From an uncultured Erwinia sp. (GTDB lineage Bacteria; Pseudomonadota; Gammaproteobacteria; Enterobacterales; Enterobacteriaceae), in contig CALYQW010000010.1 of NCBI GenBank assembly GCA_945290265.1, forward strand, positions 30,839 through 94,838: a DNA stretch of 64,000 nt, written 5' to 3'. A model generated the notes under the pieces. The model did no database searches. It was not told where the DNA came from and was given only the letters and a program-made list of their open reading frames with translations. The first letter of the stretch is position 1. The number at the start of each line of letters is the position of its first letter. The position numbers were made by a program, and so were the translations under genes. This document shows, one piece after another, positions 33,923 through 42,575 of the stretch.

Positions 33923-35263
33923 TCAGAAGTTAATATTTGCGCTCAGACCGCCAACAAAAGCGTTCTTCACTTCACTGACCGCGCCTAGTGACGCCACATA
34001 CTGCAAATTAGGACGCAGCGCCAGCCAGTTAGTCAGGAGGGCGTTATAATACACTTCATAGTTGTATTCAGAACCATGTTGCACTGGCAGGTAGGTGGCG
34101 TTGTTATAATTAATAACGGCATTTTCCTCATTCCGTTCACGCTGCATTTTGCCGTAGTTACTGTTGACGTGAATACGTCCAACGCCAATGCCAATCTCAT
34201 CCTGTGGACGCTGAGCCAAAGGTCCTTTCCAGGTGAAGGCAATCGACTGATAGTTATCGGTTTTAGAGGTTTTCTTATCGTTAAATACCGCCTGCGCGTT
34301 GATGCCGAGGCCACGAGTATTATCCCCATCCATTGCCGTCAGCTGTTGCTGTAACAGCAGGTAGCCGCCGTAAGCACGCGCATCACCATGGTAACTGTCG
34401 TCTTGATAGCTGGCGTACTTATCGCCTTTCACTGAGGAATAGTAAACGCCTGCACGGTAGTTACCAGGCAGTTTTTCTGCTCCTAACAGCGGTTGCCAGC
34501 CCAACTCAACTGGAACCATATTGCCGAGGGTTGGGCTGGTATCCATGCGGAAACCATTGCCCTTATTGTAGTTATTGGCGGTCTGGCTATAGAAACCCAC
34601 TTGCAGGAATAGCTCTGGCGTGAAGTGATATTTTACCCGTCCGCCCCACTGTGATACCGGCCAGTTAAACCAGCGATCGCCACGCCAGTTACCTGCCTGA
34701 CCGCTACCAAAGGCCAGGTTCTGGAACTTGCTCTGGAAAGAATCAAAATCTTCACCCACCGTCACGCGACCGGCTTTGACTTCCAGGCGGTGATCAAAGA
34801 AGCCCTTATTGACTGATAACTGAGTCAGACGCCAGGTCTGACCGCGACCATAGACTTCCTGCACGGAAGAGAGGCCACCGGTACGCGGATCGTTAATATA
34901 TGAGGTCAGATCCTGGCCGTCACGACCGGTAATGGTGGTCTGAAACTGGGTGTCATTCCAGTTTAGTAATTTTTCCAGATCCAACGTGGTACCAAATGCC
35001 CACTGATCGCCGTAACGCGCGGTGGTGGCGGTGCGATAACCGCCAGCCAGATTACTGGCTGATTCCATTGTGTAGTTAGCCTGAAAATCCACGCCATCGT
35101 CTTTTAACTGACTGCGTAAACCGTTCCAGTCACCGAATATATAAGGTGAATCGACGCTCAGAGGAGAGTAAGCCGCCTGTACCAGTCCGGAAACCAGTAA
35201 CAGGCTGCCGGCGCAGAGAGGTAAGACTTTGCAGTGCGGACCGCGGGAAAGCGTTTTTTTCAT
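33923..35263 (-). CDS. Carbohydrate-selective porin, OprB family
   Basis: Outer-membrane barrel of 446 residues with a signal peptide ending about SGLVQAAYS. The OprB signature follows at once (SPYIFGDWNGLRSQLKDDGVDFQANYTMESASNLAGG in parts), with alternating aromatic strands and the terminal ...AFVGGLSANINF ending in Phe, the usual barrel-assembly signal. Start at 35263 (MKKTL) is chosen over an upstream in-frame start because the signal peptide begins there and AGG lies ~10 bases before. OprB porins admit glucose and other sugars; its neighbourhood with gcd (8 kb away) is suggestive only. A long AT-rich leader region precedes it. Confidence 0.9.
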   Translation of the reverse strand: MKKTLSRGPHCKVLPLCAGSLLLVSGLVQAAYSPLSVDSPYIFGDWNGLRSQLKDDGVDFQANYTMESASNLAGGYRTATTARYGDQWAFGTTLDLEKLLNWNDTQFQTTITGRDGQDLTSYINDPRTGGLSSVQEVYGRGQTWRLTQLSVNKGFFDHRLEVKAGRVTVGEDFDSFQSKFQNLAFGSGQAGNWRGDRWFNWPVSQWGGRVKYHFTPELFLQVGFYSQTANNYNKGNGFRMDTSPTLGNMVPVELGWQPLLGAEKLPGNYRAGVYYSSVKGDKYASYQDDSYHGDARAYGGYLLLQQQLTAMDGDNTRGLGINAQAVFNDKKTSKTDNYQSIAFTWKGPLAQRPQDEIGIGVGRIHVNSNYGKMQRERNEENAVINYNNATYLPVQHGSEYNYEVYYNALLTNWLALRPNLQYVASLGAVSEVKNAFVGGLSANINF

Positions 35264-35633
35264 GGTAAATAACCTTTTTATTTTATTAGCGGTATTGGGT
35301 AAGCAGAAATACCGTGCCAGTGCTTTTTTGACGTCATTATATTTTTGGAAAGCAGTCACAGTATCCTCGATATGCCTGTGATGACCCGGCGTATGACAGC
35401 ATATATAAAGGGGGGGTGAATTATAAATTCGTGCGGAAAATTAAGATATAAGTTAAACATTTGATACTAATAACTTATTTATGTAATAAAATATTTCATG
35501 GCGTGGTAATCAAATAAAGAATGTGATCTGACACAAATTTTTGGGATGATATTCGGCAGGGGATATAAATTAGAAATATTCAGCAGGTTATCCACTTAAA
35601 AAACGCCCGGAAAGGGCGTTTTCTGTTGCAGGC
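35264..35633 (-). other. AT-rich upstream region of the porin gene
   Basis: 370 bases with no gene beyond the terminator of the downstream small gene at 35598-35622. A CRP-like sequence TGTGATCTGACACA (35522-35535) has the right halves but a spacer two bases short, so it is not called. No RNA gene recognised. Confidence 0.4.
35598..35622 (-). terminator. Intrinsic terminator of the DUF883-like gene
   Basis: Read on the minus strand, AAAACGCCC and GGGCGTTTT form a 9-bp stem over 5 bases, followed by a T-run of six. It begins 12 bases after the stop codon at 35634. Confidence 0.88.
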
Positions 35634-35888
35634 TTAGCGGCGACCAAACAGTTTTGCGGCCAGGAAACCAACCCCGGCTGCTACGGCCAGTGAAACCAGT
35701 GGCGAATCCTGAGTTTTATTTTTCACACAGTCAACAGCATCATCGAATGCATAAGTGGCTTTAGCGGCATGCTGGCGCAGTTTGCCCTTAATTTCATGCT
35801 GCGGAGAGTCAAAGGCTCTGCCAAACTCCTCCTGGCCTATTCCTGCTGCTTCTTGTGCTTTATCGTTCGCTTTGTCAAACAGACTCAT
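35634..35888 (-). CDS. Small membrane-tail protein, ElaB/YqjD (DUF883)-like
   Basis: An 84-residue protein. Residues ~1-60 are charged and helical (KANDKAQEAAGIGQEEFGRAF, then EIKGKLRQHAAKATYAFDDAV), partly recalling CsbD stress proteins. The C-terminal ~22 residues (SPLVSLAVAAGVGFLAAKLFGRR) form a Gly-rich membrane helix ending in Arg-Arg, the hallmark of the tail-anchored ElaB/YqjD/YgaM group, which bind ribosomes at the membrane in stationary phase. AGGAGG-like purines precede the ATG. Assignment is by architecture, not by close homology. Confidence 0.65.
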   Translation of the reverse strand: MSLFDKANDKAQEAAGIGQEEFGRAFDSPQHEIKGKLRQHAAKATYAFDDAVDCVKNKTQDSPLVSLAVAAGVGFLAAKLFGRR

Positions 35889-36058
35889 ACAGCCTCCTTT
35901 AATGGTATGATTTTCTCAAGTGAGAATAGTTAGTTTAGTGGCTTTGTGCAGCTTTGGAGGTGCTGTCAGCGCGAAATTGCTTATTTGAGATTATTCTGTG
36001 ACCGGGGTCCACGTAGATCATGCATCACCAGCAGGCCGCCTGCCCGGAGCCGTTGGGA

Positions 36059-36304
36059 TTAATGCCTCTGACGGAAACCGGCACGGATCAGCAGCTCACG
36101 CAGATCAGAGGCAATTATCTGATTGCCACCGGTAACAGGATCAATAACGTGGCTGATGACTCCCTCCAGATCCTGTTCATAGAACTCCTGGTGGCATAAA
36201 GCATGTCCACCTTCATCATTAATGGCGATATATCCGCTGATATAGTCTCCTACATTGCTGGCAATCAGACTGTAGCGGCCATGGCAGATGTTGATGGTAC
36301 TCAT
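36059..36304 (-). CDS. Small hypothetical protein
   Basis: An 81-residue cytosolic protein with no motif I recognise; it has an acidic middle (INDEGGHALCHQEFYEQDLEGV) and a basic tail (RAGFRQRH). The start at 36304 is chosen because TGAGGT lies 7 bases upstream; a longer frame back to 36424 has no ribosome site. The AT-rich surroundings and lack of known neighbours suggest an accessory or lineage-specific gene. Confidence 0.5.
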   Translation of the reverse strand: MSTINICHGRYSLIASNVGDYISGYIAINDEGGHALCHQEFYEQDLEGVISHVIDPVTGGNQIIASDLRELLIRAGFRQRH

Positions 36305-36553
36305 GATACTTACCTCAGGGGAGTCTCGGTCAGGCAAACGGGAAACATGGTAGTCTGAAAGGCGGATGTCTGGCGTTGGAAGCTGAATAATCATCGTTAA
36401 CAATGCCCGTTTATACAGCACCAATGTGTGACTCAGATCAATAAAATTACAGAGTAAACGTCAGAAACTGTGAGGATTACTGGATTTCTGTACGTAGTCA
36501 TCTCGCCCTGAATAAATGAGGCCGATGTTTCGGGCGCGAGTAAAAAAACTACC

Positions 36554-36560
36554 CTATACT
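36554..36560 (+). promoter_or_regulatory. Sigma-S-type -10 element of yohP
   Basis: CTATACT, an RpoS-favoured -10 box, lies 34 bases before the yohP ATG. No good -35 is visible, which also fits RpoS preference. Confidence 0.45.
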
Positions 36561-36594
36561 GGAAATCTGTGTTTTTTCTTGATGAGGGCAAGGA

Positions 36595-36678
36595 ATGAAA
36601 GTTCTTCTGTGGATTGTTGCGATAATCTTTATTGTGGGACTGCTGACCATTACCGGTGTGTTTAAACTGATTTTCTGA
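36595..36678 (+). CDS. yohP: Small membrane peptide YohP
   Basis: A 27-residue single-helix inner-membrane peptide, MKVLLWIVAIIF followed by IVGLLTITGVFKLIF, matching E. coli YohP (same length, same GLL-x-x-TGVFK-x-IF end). AAGGA lies directly before the ATG. YohP in E. coli is a stress-induced peptide whose mRNA is itself targeted to the membrane; its function is poorly known. It stands alone between two minus-strand genes and is too short for most gene callers. Confidence 0.88.
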   Translation: MKVLLWIVAIIFIVGLLTITGVFKLIF

Positions 36679-36748
36679 TTGTTGTGGGCGGTCTGTGAAA
36701 AACTGTACCAGAACGCCTTAACATTTCCTGAGCCGACACCTTCCGGTA

Positions 36749-36976
36749 TTACAATCTTCCCGCATTATTTGGTCCTTTCAGCTTCAGAAATGGTGCCTTA
36801 TGAAGCTCTGCCAGCGATTCACATTTAGCAGACAGCTGTTCGCTGGAGACGATGATATCTCTAACATTCAATTGTTTATGGCAGCAGGCACAAATAGCCC
36901 CGTGTGATTTCATCAGATAATCATTGTGTGAGGTGAAGATAAACTTCGCGCTTCCACATTCAGTACATCTCAGCAT
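36749..36976 (-). CDS. Small zinc-ribbon protein
   Basis: A 75-residue protein with two Cys pairs, CTEC near the N-terminus and CACC about 26 residues later, forming a treble-clef or zinc-ribbon fold, followed by an ~40-residue basic/hydrophilic tail. The ATG at 36976 is supported by GAAGG upstream; the longer TTG start is not. It resembles small enterobacterial YnfU-like zinc-binding proteins of unknown function, but I do not recognise it firmly. Confidence 0.55.
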   Translation of the reverse strand: MLRCTECGSAKFIFTSHNDYLMKSHGAICACCHKQLNVRDIIVSSEQLSAKCESLAELHKAPFLKLKGPNNAGRL

Positions 36977-37601
36977 TATCAAACCTTCAATTACCAAATG
37001 GTGTACAATATATTACCAAAAATTCAGTATAAATCTATAAATAATATTCATATGTAAAGGGGGAGGTAATATAATCCGGATTTGCTATTGTTAATAATAT
37101 GTAGTAATTGCTGAGCGGCCGCCATGATGTTAAATACCAACTAAAAATGGGTATATCCAGAAAGATCTGGTGCGTAAAGTGGCGGGAAATTAGGCATAAT
37201 TAAGCGGTGGGCTCTAGGAGGATTTTACAAACCTGATAATTGATTTAAGCAAAAAAACCATTGATTGTTAAGTATTTATTATGTTTTAAGCGGCTTGCGC
37301 GATGGTTTAATCCAGGGCTAAAATTAAGCGTAATAGTTAGAATGTTAATGTTTCGTTGTGGTTGTTCCATTTAAACTTTACCTGCAGGCGACGAGGTATT
37401 TATTTTTTCTCAGTCGTCTGGCCTGGAGATGCTTATGCCAGACGTACATCAGGCCGGTTGCACCATTTGTCACTAAAAGGGTACGGTTGTTAATAATTAT
37501 GCACCCGAGAGTTTTTAATTATTCATTGTGGCAACGCTGGAGGTTATAACAGGTTACACCACGAATTTGACTTAAGTTTTCAGGGGATGAGATTGATAAT
37601 A
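36977..37601 (+). other. Long AT-rich intergenic region upstream of pagP
   Basis: 625 bases without a supportable gene; AT content is clearly higher than in flanking genes. A GGTTTA (37304-37309) followed by TAAAAT resembles part of a PhoP-type promoter but lacks the first half-site. No tRNA, terminator or riboswitch seen. The region may be a relic of an insertion. Confidence 0.4.
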
Positions 37602-38159
37602 ATGAAAGCAGAGAAAGCATCTATTGTGTTATTTACGGTAGCCAGTTTAGTATCCGTGTCGCCTGCCAGTGCAAAGGTGGCAAATAACTGGCAAACATTA
37701 CGAGAAAATGTCAGCCAGACCTGGAATCAACCACAATCCATTGATCTGTATGTCCCGGCGGTCACCTGGCATAACCGCTGGACGTACGATAAAGCTAAAA
37801 CCGATAAATATAATGAACGCCCGTGGGGCGTTGGTGGCGGTATAGGGTATGAAAATCGTGCCGGTAACTGGAATGGTCTCTACCTGATGGCGTTCAAAGA
37901 CTCCTTTAATAAATGGGAGCCGATAGGCGGTTATGGCTGGGAGAAAACCTGGCGGCCGCTGAGCGACAGAGGCTTTCGTTTCGGGGCTGGTTACACTGTG
38001 GGTATAACCATGCGCGATAACTGGAAATACATTCCGTTGCCGGTATTGTTGCCGCTGGCGTCGGTGGGGTACAACCGGGCAGTGTTTCAGATGACCTATA
38101 TTCCAGGAACATGGAACAATGGTAACGTGTATTTCGCCTGGATGCGGTTTCAGTTCTGA
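37602..38159 (+). CDS. pagP: Lipid A palmitoyltransferase PagP
   Basis: Outer-membrane eight-stranded barrel enzyme that moves palmitate from phospholipid to lipid A. 185 residues from ATG 37602, with a signal peptide ending about SPASAK; an ATG at 37587 abuts its AGGGG and is less likely but possible. Catalytic residues are visible as His in VTWHNRW and Asp-Ser in [12 protein letters not shown]. The C-terminal half ([37 protein letters not shown] in parts) is nearly invariant in the family. Sits next to cspE as in E. coli. Confidence 0.95.
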   Translation: MKAEKASIVLFTVASLVSVSPASAKVANNWQTLRENVSQTWNQPQSIDLYVPAVTWHNRWTYDKAKTDKYNERPWGVGGGIGYENRAGNWNGLYLMAFKDSFNKWEPIGGYGWEKTWRPLSDRGFRFGAGYTVGITMRDNWKYIPLPVLLPLASVGYNRAVFQMTYIPGTWNNGNVYFAWMRFQF

Positions 38160-38308
38160 GCATCCGTGACGGCGGAAAGATGATGCAGGTGGTGAAAATA
38201 CGATATTTATAACTTTTTCAGCGTTACTCACTGGACAAAAGGCTCGACAATTGCTGTACTAATACACGACACAGTTTAGTGTCGATTTTTCATGCAAAGG
38301 TAATATAG

Positions 38309-38518
38309 ATGTCTAAGATCAAAGGTAGCGTTAAGTGGTTTAATGAGTCCAAAGGATTCGGTTTCATTACTCCAGAAGATGGTAGCAAAGATGTGTTCGT
38401 ACACTTCTCTGCCATCCAGAGCAATGGTTTCAAAACTCTGGCTGAAGGTCAGCGCGTAGAGTTCGAAATCACCAACGGTGCTAAAGGCCCATCTGCTGCT
38501 AACGTTGCCGCTATTTAA
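38309..38518 (+). CDS. cspE: Cold-shock-family RNA chaperone CspE
   Basis: A 69-residue cold-shock protein with the RNP1 (KGFGFI) and RNP2 (VFVHF) motifs, almost identical to E. coli CspE ([22 protein letters not shown]). It binds single-stranded nucleic acid and acts in transcription antitermination and membrane-stress responses. A 6-bp stem (CGACAC/GTGTCG, 38267-38284) lies in its leader. Closed by a strong terminator. Confidence 0.96.
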   Translation: MSKIKGSVKWFNESKGFGFITPEDGSKDVFVHFSAIQSNGFKTLAEGQRVEFEITNGAKGPSAANVAAI

Positions 38519-38537
38519 GTTATCAGACAGAATTCTT

Positions 38538-38564
38538 AAAACCCGCCGCTGGCGGGTTTTTTTT
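38538..38564 (+). terminator. Intrinsic terminator of cspE
   Basis: AAAACCCGCC and GGCGGGTTTT form a 10-bp stem over a 3-base loop with eight T in total. Confidence 0.93.
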
Positions 38565-38685
38565 GCTTTGCGCTTTGCCGTCAGGTAATTCAAACCCGCC
38601 TGCGCTGCGGGTCGCCGCATGAGCAGGTATCAATCTGTCCGGACAACACCGGCGTAAAGGTCTGAATTGGTTACAGAAGGTAAGT

Positions 38686-38889
38686 ATGGAAGGGATTAGT
38701 CTGGGTAAGCTGTTAATTATCGGCGCCTTAATTGTTCTGCTGTTTGGTACTAAAAAACTGCGTACGCTCGGTGGCGATTTAGGCGCTGCTCTGAAAGGGT
38801 TTAAAAAGGCGATGAGCGATGACGAAACGCCGGCGCAGAAAAACAGTGCAGATGACAAACCAGCGATAAAAGAGTCTCATAAAGAGTAA
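38686..38889 (+). CDS. tatE: Sec-independent translocase protein TatE
   Basis: TatA/E-type subunit of the twin-arginine translocase, 67 residues: a short N-terminal membrane helix ([19 protein letters not shown]) with the [24 protein letters not shown] hinge-amphipathic helix characteristic of TatE, then a hydrophilic tail ending SHKE like E. coli TatE. Placement just before lipA matches tatE rather than tatA, which lies with tatBC elsewhere. Confidence 0.93.
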   Translation: MEGISLGKLLIIGALIVLLFGTKKLRTLGGDLGAALKGFKKAMSDDETPAQKNSADDKPAIKESHKE

Positions 38890-38904
38890 CTTTTATCCTG
38901 AGCC

Positions 38905-38935
38905 AAAAAACGGATGACCAGTCATCCGTTTTTTT
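38905..38935. terminator. Bidirectional terminator between tatE and lipA
   Basis: AAAAAACGGATGAC pairs with GTCATCCGTTTTTT over a 2-base loop, with A- and T-runs on the two sides, so it can stop both tatE and the convergent lipA. Confidence 0.92.
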
Positions 38936-38953
38936 ATCGCCACAGCAGCGGAG

Positions 38954-39919
38954 TTATTTGATTTCCATCCCTTTGGCCTGCAGATCGGCGTGATAGGAAG
39001 AACGCACAAACGGGCCACAGGCTGCATGGGTAAAGCCCATGTCCATGGCGGCCTGCTTCATTTCTTCAAATTCCGCCGGGCTGACATAACGCTGTACCGG
39101 CAGGTGATGGCGGCTGGGCTGTAAATACTGCCCCAGCGTCAGCATAGTGACGCCGTGACGTCGTAAATCACGCATCACTTCGATTATTTCTTCGTTAGTT
39201 TCACCCAGACCCACCATCAGCCCGGATTTGGTCGGAATTTCTGGGTGTGCTTCTTTAAAGCGTTCCAACAACTTCAGTGACCAGTCATAGTTAGCACCGG
39301 GACGCACCTGGCGGTAGACACGCGGTACGTTTTCCAGATTGTGGTTAAACACATCCGGTGGCGTGGCATTGAGGATCTCCAGCGCACGATCCATACGGCC
39401 ACGGAAATCAGGCACCAGGGTTTCGATTTTAATTGACGGGTTCTTTTCGCGGATAGCGCGAATACAGTCAGCAAAGTGCTGAGCGCCACCATCACGCAGA
39501 TCGTCACGGTCAACTGAGGTGATCACCACATAGCGCAACCCCATATCGGCAATGGTCTGCGCCAGTTTTTCCGGTTCGCCAGCATCCGGGGCAACCGGAC
39601 GACCATGCGCAACGTCACAGAACGGACAGCGGCGGGTGCAGATAGCACCGAGGATCATAAAGGTCGCGGTACCGTGGTTAAAGCATTCAGCCAGATTTGG
39701 GCAGGAGGCTTCTTCGCAGACGGAGTGCAGGCCATTTTTACGCATCGCAGCTTTGATACCCTGAATACGGCTGGAATCCGCCGGCAGCTTGATCTTCATC
39801 CATTCAGGTTTGCGCAAAACTTCGTTGCGTTCGGTGACCACGTTTTTTACCGGGATCAGCGCCATTTTGTCGGCATCGCGGTATTTGACGCCGCGTTCCA
39901 TTACAATCGGTTTACTCAT
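38954..39919 (-). CDS. lipA: Lipoyl synthase LipA
   Basis: Radical SAM enzyme, 321 residues, that inserts two sulfurs into octanoyl groups on E2 and GcvH proteins. Both iron-sulfur motifs are visible: [12 protein letters not shown] for the auxiliary cluster and CTRRCPFC for the SAM cluster. Start ([18 protein letters not shown]) matches E. coli. lipB lies upstream on the same strand, 167 bases away; E. coli's intervening ybeF is absent. Confidence 0.97.
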   Translation of the reverse strand: MSKPIVMERGVKYRDADKMALIPVKNVVTERNEVLRKPEWMKIKLPADSSRIQGIKAAMRKNGLHSVCEEASCPNLAECFNHGTATFMILGAICTRRCPFCDVAHGRPVAPDAGEPEKLAQTIADMGLRYVVITSVDRDDLRDGGAQHFADCIRAIREKNPSIKIETLVPDFRGRMDRALEILNATPPDVFNHNLENVPRVYRQVRPGANYDWSLKLLERFKEAHPEIPTKSGLMVGLGETNEEIIEVMRDLRRHGVTMLTLGQYLQPSRHHLPVQRYVSPAEFEEMKQAAMDMGFTHAACGPFVRSSYHADLQAKGMEIK

Positions 39920-40086
39920 ATTCTTGCCAGTTCCAGGTTGGATTGCGGCGACAGCATCCGCATCGTACTCGAAGAGGGGTCAGTTCTTAATTTTGCTGAT
40001 AAAACCGCGAAATTATAACACCTCCCGCGCGCATAATCAGCCAGGCAGCGGAAGAAAGGGTTACGGACTTGTAAATCAACGTCGTT

Positions 40087-40749
40087 TCAGCGCTGAAAAT
40101 CGCAGGCGTTAGCCCAGTGCAGATGGGTATCGGTGATGGCCAGCTGACGGGCAAAATTCGCCACCAGCAGCTGCTGTACCTGTCCCAGGGTGACACCGGG
40201 GTGCAACTCGCTGATTTGGGTCATTTCCAGACCGGCGTAGCCACAGGGATTAATCCGCAGAAAAGGCGTCAGATCCATATCGATATTGAGCGCCAGGCCA
40301 TGAAACGAGCAGCCCTTACGGATGCGCAGACCCAATGAACAAATTTTACGGTTATCAACGTATACACCAGGCGCATCTGCACGGGCAGCGGCAGTAATAT
40401 CAAAATGCGCCAGGGTGATAATCACCGTTTGCTCCAGCGCGGTAACCAGTTCTCTGACCCCGGTTTTACGGCGCTTGAGGTTAATCAGTACATACATCAC
40501 CTGCTGTCCGGGACCATGATAAGTGACCTGGCCGCCGCGATCGCTCTGCATCACCGGGATATCACCGGTGCCCAGCAAATGTTCCGGCTTGCCTGCCTGG
40601 CCCTGAGTAAAGACCGCCGGATGCTCTACCAGCCAGATTTCATCCGGGGTGGTATCATCACGCCGATCGGTAAACTGATGCATCGCCTGCGAGGCGACCT
40701 GCCAGGGTTGCTGCCCCAGCTGGCGGATAATCAAGGTTTCTGGAGACAA
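40087..40749 (-). CDS. lipB: Octanoyltransferase LipB, TTG start
   Basis: Moves octanoate from acyl carrier protein to lipoate-dependent enzymes. Starting at TTG 40749 the protein is 220 residues and aligns from its first residue with E. coli LipB ([12 protein letters not shown] versus MYQDKILVRQLG); with this start the catalytic pair falls exactly at Lys135 ([11 protein letters not shown]) and Cys169 (RINPCGYAG), the E. coli numbers. GGAA lies 8 bases upstream. A longer frame to 40800 has an ATG but no homologous N-terminus. Confidence 0.92.
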   Translation of the reverse strand: MSPETLIIRQLGQQPWQVASQAMHQFTDRRDDTTPDEIWLVEHPAVFTQGQAGKPEHLLGTGDIPVMQSDRGGQVTYHGPGQQVMYVLINLKRRKTGVRELVTALEQTVIITLAHFDITAAARADAPGVYVDNRKICSLGLRIRKGCSFHGLALNIDMDLTPFLRINPCGYAGLEMTQISELHPGVTLGQVQQLLVANFARQLAITDTHLHWANACDFQR

Positions 40750-40836
40750 AATGGGTATTCCGGTTGGCAAGTAAAGGTGGGCAGTATAACTGCTTATCAC
40801 CGCCAGGGACCTGTCTGACCCTGGCGGTATCCGGTA

Positions 40837-41100
40837 CTACAGTACCATGCGAACAATTTCAATTTTACCCAGCTCATCATACAGCGTTTCTACCTGTTCA
40901 ATGTGTGTGGCATTGATGGTGATCGACACTGAGTGGAAATTGCCTTTGCTGCTGGGTTTCACATCCGGAGAATAGTCACCCGGCGCATGTCGCTGTACGA
41001 CCTCAACCACTTGATCGACCAGCTCTGGCTTTGCCAGTCCCATGACTTTATAGGTAAAAGACGTGGGGAATTCGAGCAGTTCTTTAAGATTGGTTTTCAT
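40837..41100 (-). CDS. ybeD: YbeD, DUF493 regulatory-fold protein
   Basis: An 87-residue ACT-like small protein ([21 protein letters not shown]), nearly identical in pattern to E. coli YbeD and placed between dacA and lipB as there. It has been linked with lipoate metabolism by context only; no enzyme activity is known to me. Confidence 0.93.
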   Translation of the reverse strand: MKTNLKELLEFPTSFTYKVMGLAKPELVDQVVEVVQRHAPGDYSPDVKPSSKGNFHSVSITINATHIEQVETLYDELGKIEIVRMVL

Positions 41101-41122
41101 TTAGGGCTCCGGTACGACAAAT

Positions 41123-41150
41123 AAAAAAAACTTTCGCATGGCGAAAGTTT
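41123..41150 (-). terminator. Terminator of the dacA transcript
   Basis: Read on the minus strand, AAACTTTCGC and GCGAAAGTTT form a 10-bp stem over 3 bases, followed by a T-run of about eight. It separates dacA from ybeD. Confidence 0.85.
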
Positions 41151-41265
41151 ACTCACTATTGCTAGTAATATGTGGGCAGCCGCGGTCATTTCAAGGGGAG
41201 AGTTATGCAGCTGGAGGGGGAAGTGTCCCGGTGCCGTGTCGTGCGCCGGGACAGACGCCAGTCAG

Positions 41266-42477
41266 TTAACCAAACCAGTGATGAAATTTCAGCTTAATGA
41301 AGTCGATAATACGACTGAAGAAGCCGCCTTCCGGCACTTCATTCAGCACTACCAGCGGGTGCTGTTCAATGGTTTTACCGTCCAGCTGGAAGTGAATGGT
41401 ACCGACCACCTGGTTTTTTTGCAGCGGGGCGTGCAGTTCGGTGTTGGTCAGGGTGTAGCTGGCTTTCAGATCTTTCATCCGGCCACGCGGTACGGTCAGA
41501 TAGAGATCGTTTTCCACACCGAGCTGGACGCGATCGCTGCTGCCAAACCACACCGGTTCGGAGGCAAACTCTTTGCCGCCTTTCAGTGGTGAAACGGTTT
41601 CAAAGAAGCGGAAGCCCCAGGTCAGCAGTTTTTTGCTTTCTGTCTCGCGCCCTTTGTAGGTGTGACCACCCATCACGGCGGAGATCAGACGCATCTGACC
41701 TTCGGTCGCTGAAGCCACCAGGTTATAGCCGGCGGATTCGGTGTGACCGGTTTTAATGCCGTCAACGTTCAGGCTGGTATCCCACAGCAAACCATTACGG
41801 TTCAACTGGCGGATATTGTTATAAGTGAACTCTTTTTCATGGTAGATGGCATATTCATCCGGCACATCGTGGATCAACGCGCGGCCAATCAGCGCCATAT
41901 CCCGCGCAGAGCTGTACTGCCCCTCGGCATCCAGACCATGAACCGTTTCGAAATGCGTATTCTGCAGGCCCAGTGCTTTGACGTAATTGTTCATCAGGCT
42001 GACGAATGCGGACTGACTGCCAGCGACATAATCCGCCATGGCCACACAGGCATCATTACCTGACTGGAGAACAATCCCGCGCGTCAGCTGTGAGACCGGC
42101 ACCCGATCGCCAGGTTTCAGGAACATCAGCGATGACCCCTTAAATACCGGGTTACCGGTAGCCCAGGCGTCACTGTTGATGGTGACCATATCGTCCTGAT
42201 GAATTTTGCCGGCTTTAACCGCCTGACCAATCACATAGCTGGTCATCATTTTAGTAAGACTGGCCGGATTGCGACGGGCATCGGCATTTTTTTCCGCCAG
42301 AACTTTGCCTGAATTGTAATCGATCAGCACGTAGGCTTCGGCATCAACATCCGGCACGCCAGGGATCATCGTTTTAAGATTAACATCGTCAGCGTGGGCG
42401 ACAATGTTGAGGCTGAGAGCGATTAGCGAGCCAACCGTCAGACATTTAATCAGTCGAAAAGGGGTATGTATGCTCAT
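41266..42477 (-). CDS. dacA: D-alanyl-D-alanine carboxypeptidase DacA (PBP5)
   Basis: Trims the terminal D-Ala from peptidoglycan pentapeptides; 403 residues. Signal peptide ends near Ala29 ([12 protein letters not shown]). Active-site motifs: Ser73-Leu-Thr-Lys76, Ser139-Gly-Asn141, and KTG in [14 protein letters not shown]. The C-terminal ~110-residue beta domain is followed by the amphipathic anchor [18 protein letters not shown]. Heads the conserved shape cluster with rlpA, mrdB and mrdA. Confidence 0.97.
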   Translation of the reverse strand: MSIHTPFRLIKCLTVGSLIALSLNIVAHADDVNLKTMIPGVPDVDAEAYVLIDYNSGKVLAEKNADARRNPASLTKMMTSYVIGQAVKAGKIHQDDMVTINSDAWATGNPVFKGSSLMFLKPGDRVPVSQLTRGIVLQSGNDACVAMADYVAGSQSAFVSLMNNYVKALGLQNTHFETVHGLDAEGQYSSARDMALIGRALIHDVPDEYAIYHEKEFTYNNIRQLNRNGLLWDTSLNVDGIKTGHTESAGYNLVASATEGQMRLISAVMGGHTYKGRETESKKLLTWGFRFFETVSPLKGGKEFASEPVWFGSSDRVQLGVENDLYLTVPRGRMKDLKASYTLTNTELHAPLQKNQVVGTIHFQLDGKTIEQHPLVVLNEVPEGGFFSRIIDFIKLKFHHWFG

Positions 42478-42543
42478 GTTAACAAAGACAACATCCAGGC
42501 TAAATTAAAAAAAGTGGACTCACTATAGCAAAATCATTTATCG

Positions 42544-42568
42544 ACCACCCGGAGAAATCACGGGTGGT
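42544..42568 (-). other. Hairpin between rlpA and dacA
   Basis: ACCACCCG and CGGGTGGT form an 8-bp stem over a 9-base loop just after rlpA on the minus strand. It lacks a clear T-run, so it may be a weak terminator or processing hairpin. Confidence 0.45.
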
Positions 42569-42575
42569 AACATAA

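Noticed and set aside
35522-35535. CRP-like TGTGATCTGACACA upstream of the porin
   Set aside because: The spacer between the half-sites is 4 rather than 6 bases, so CRP would bind poorly.
37304-37309. PhoP-box-like GGTTTA upstream of pagP
   Set aside because: The required first half-site 11 bases upstream is missing.
37358-37549. 63-residue ORF upstream of pagP
   Set aside because: No ribosome site and no coding character; lies in an AT-rich intergenic region.
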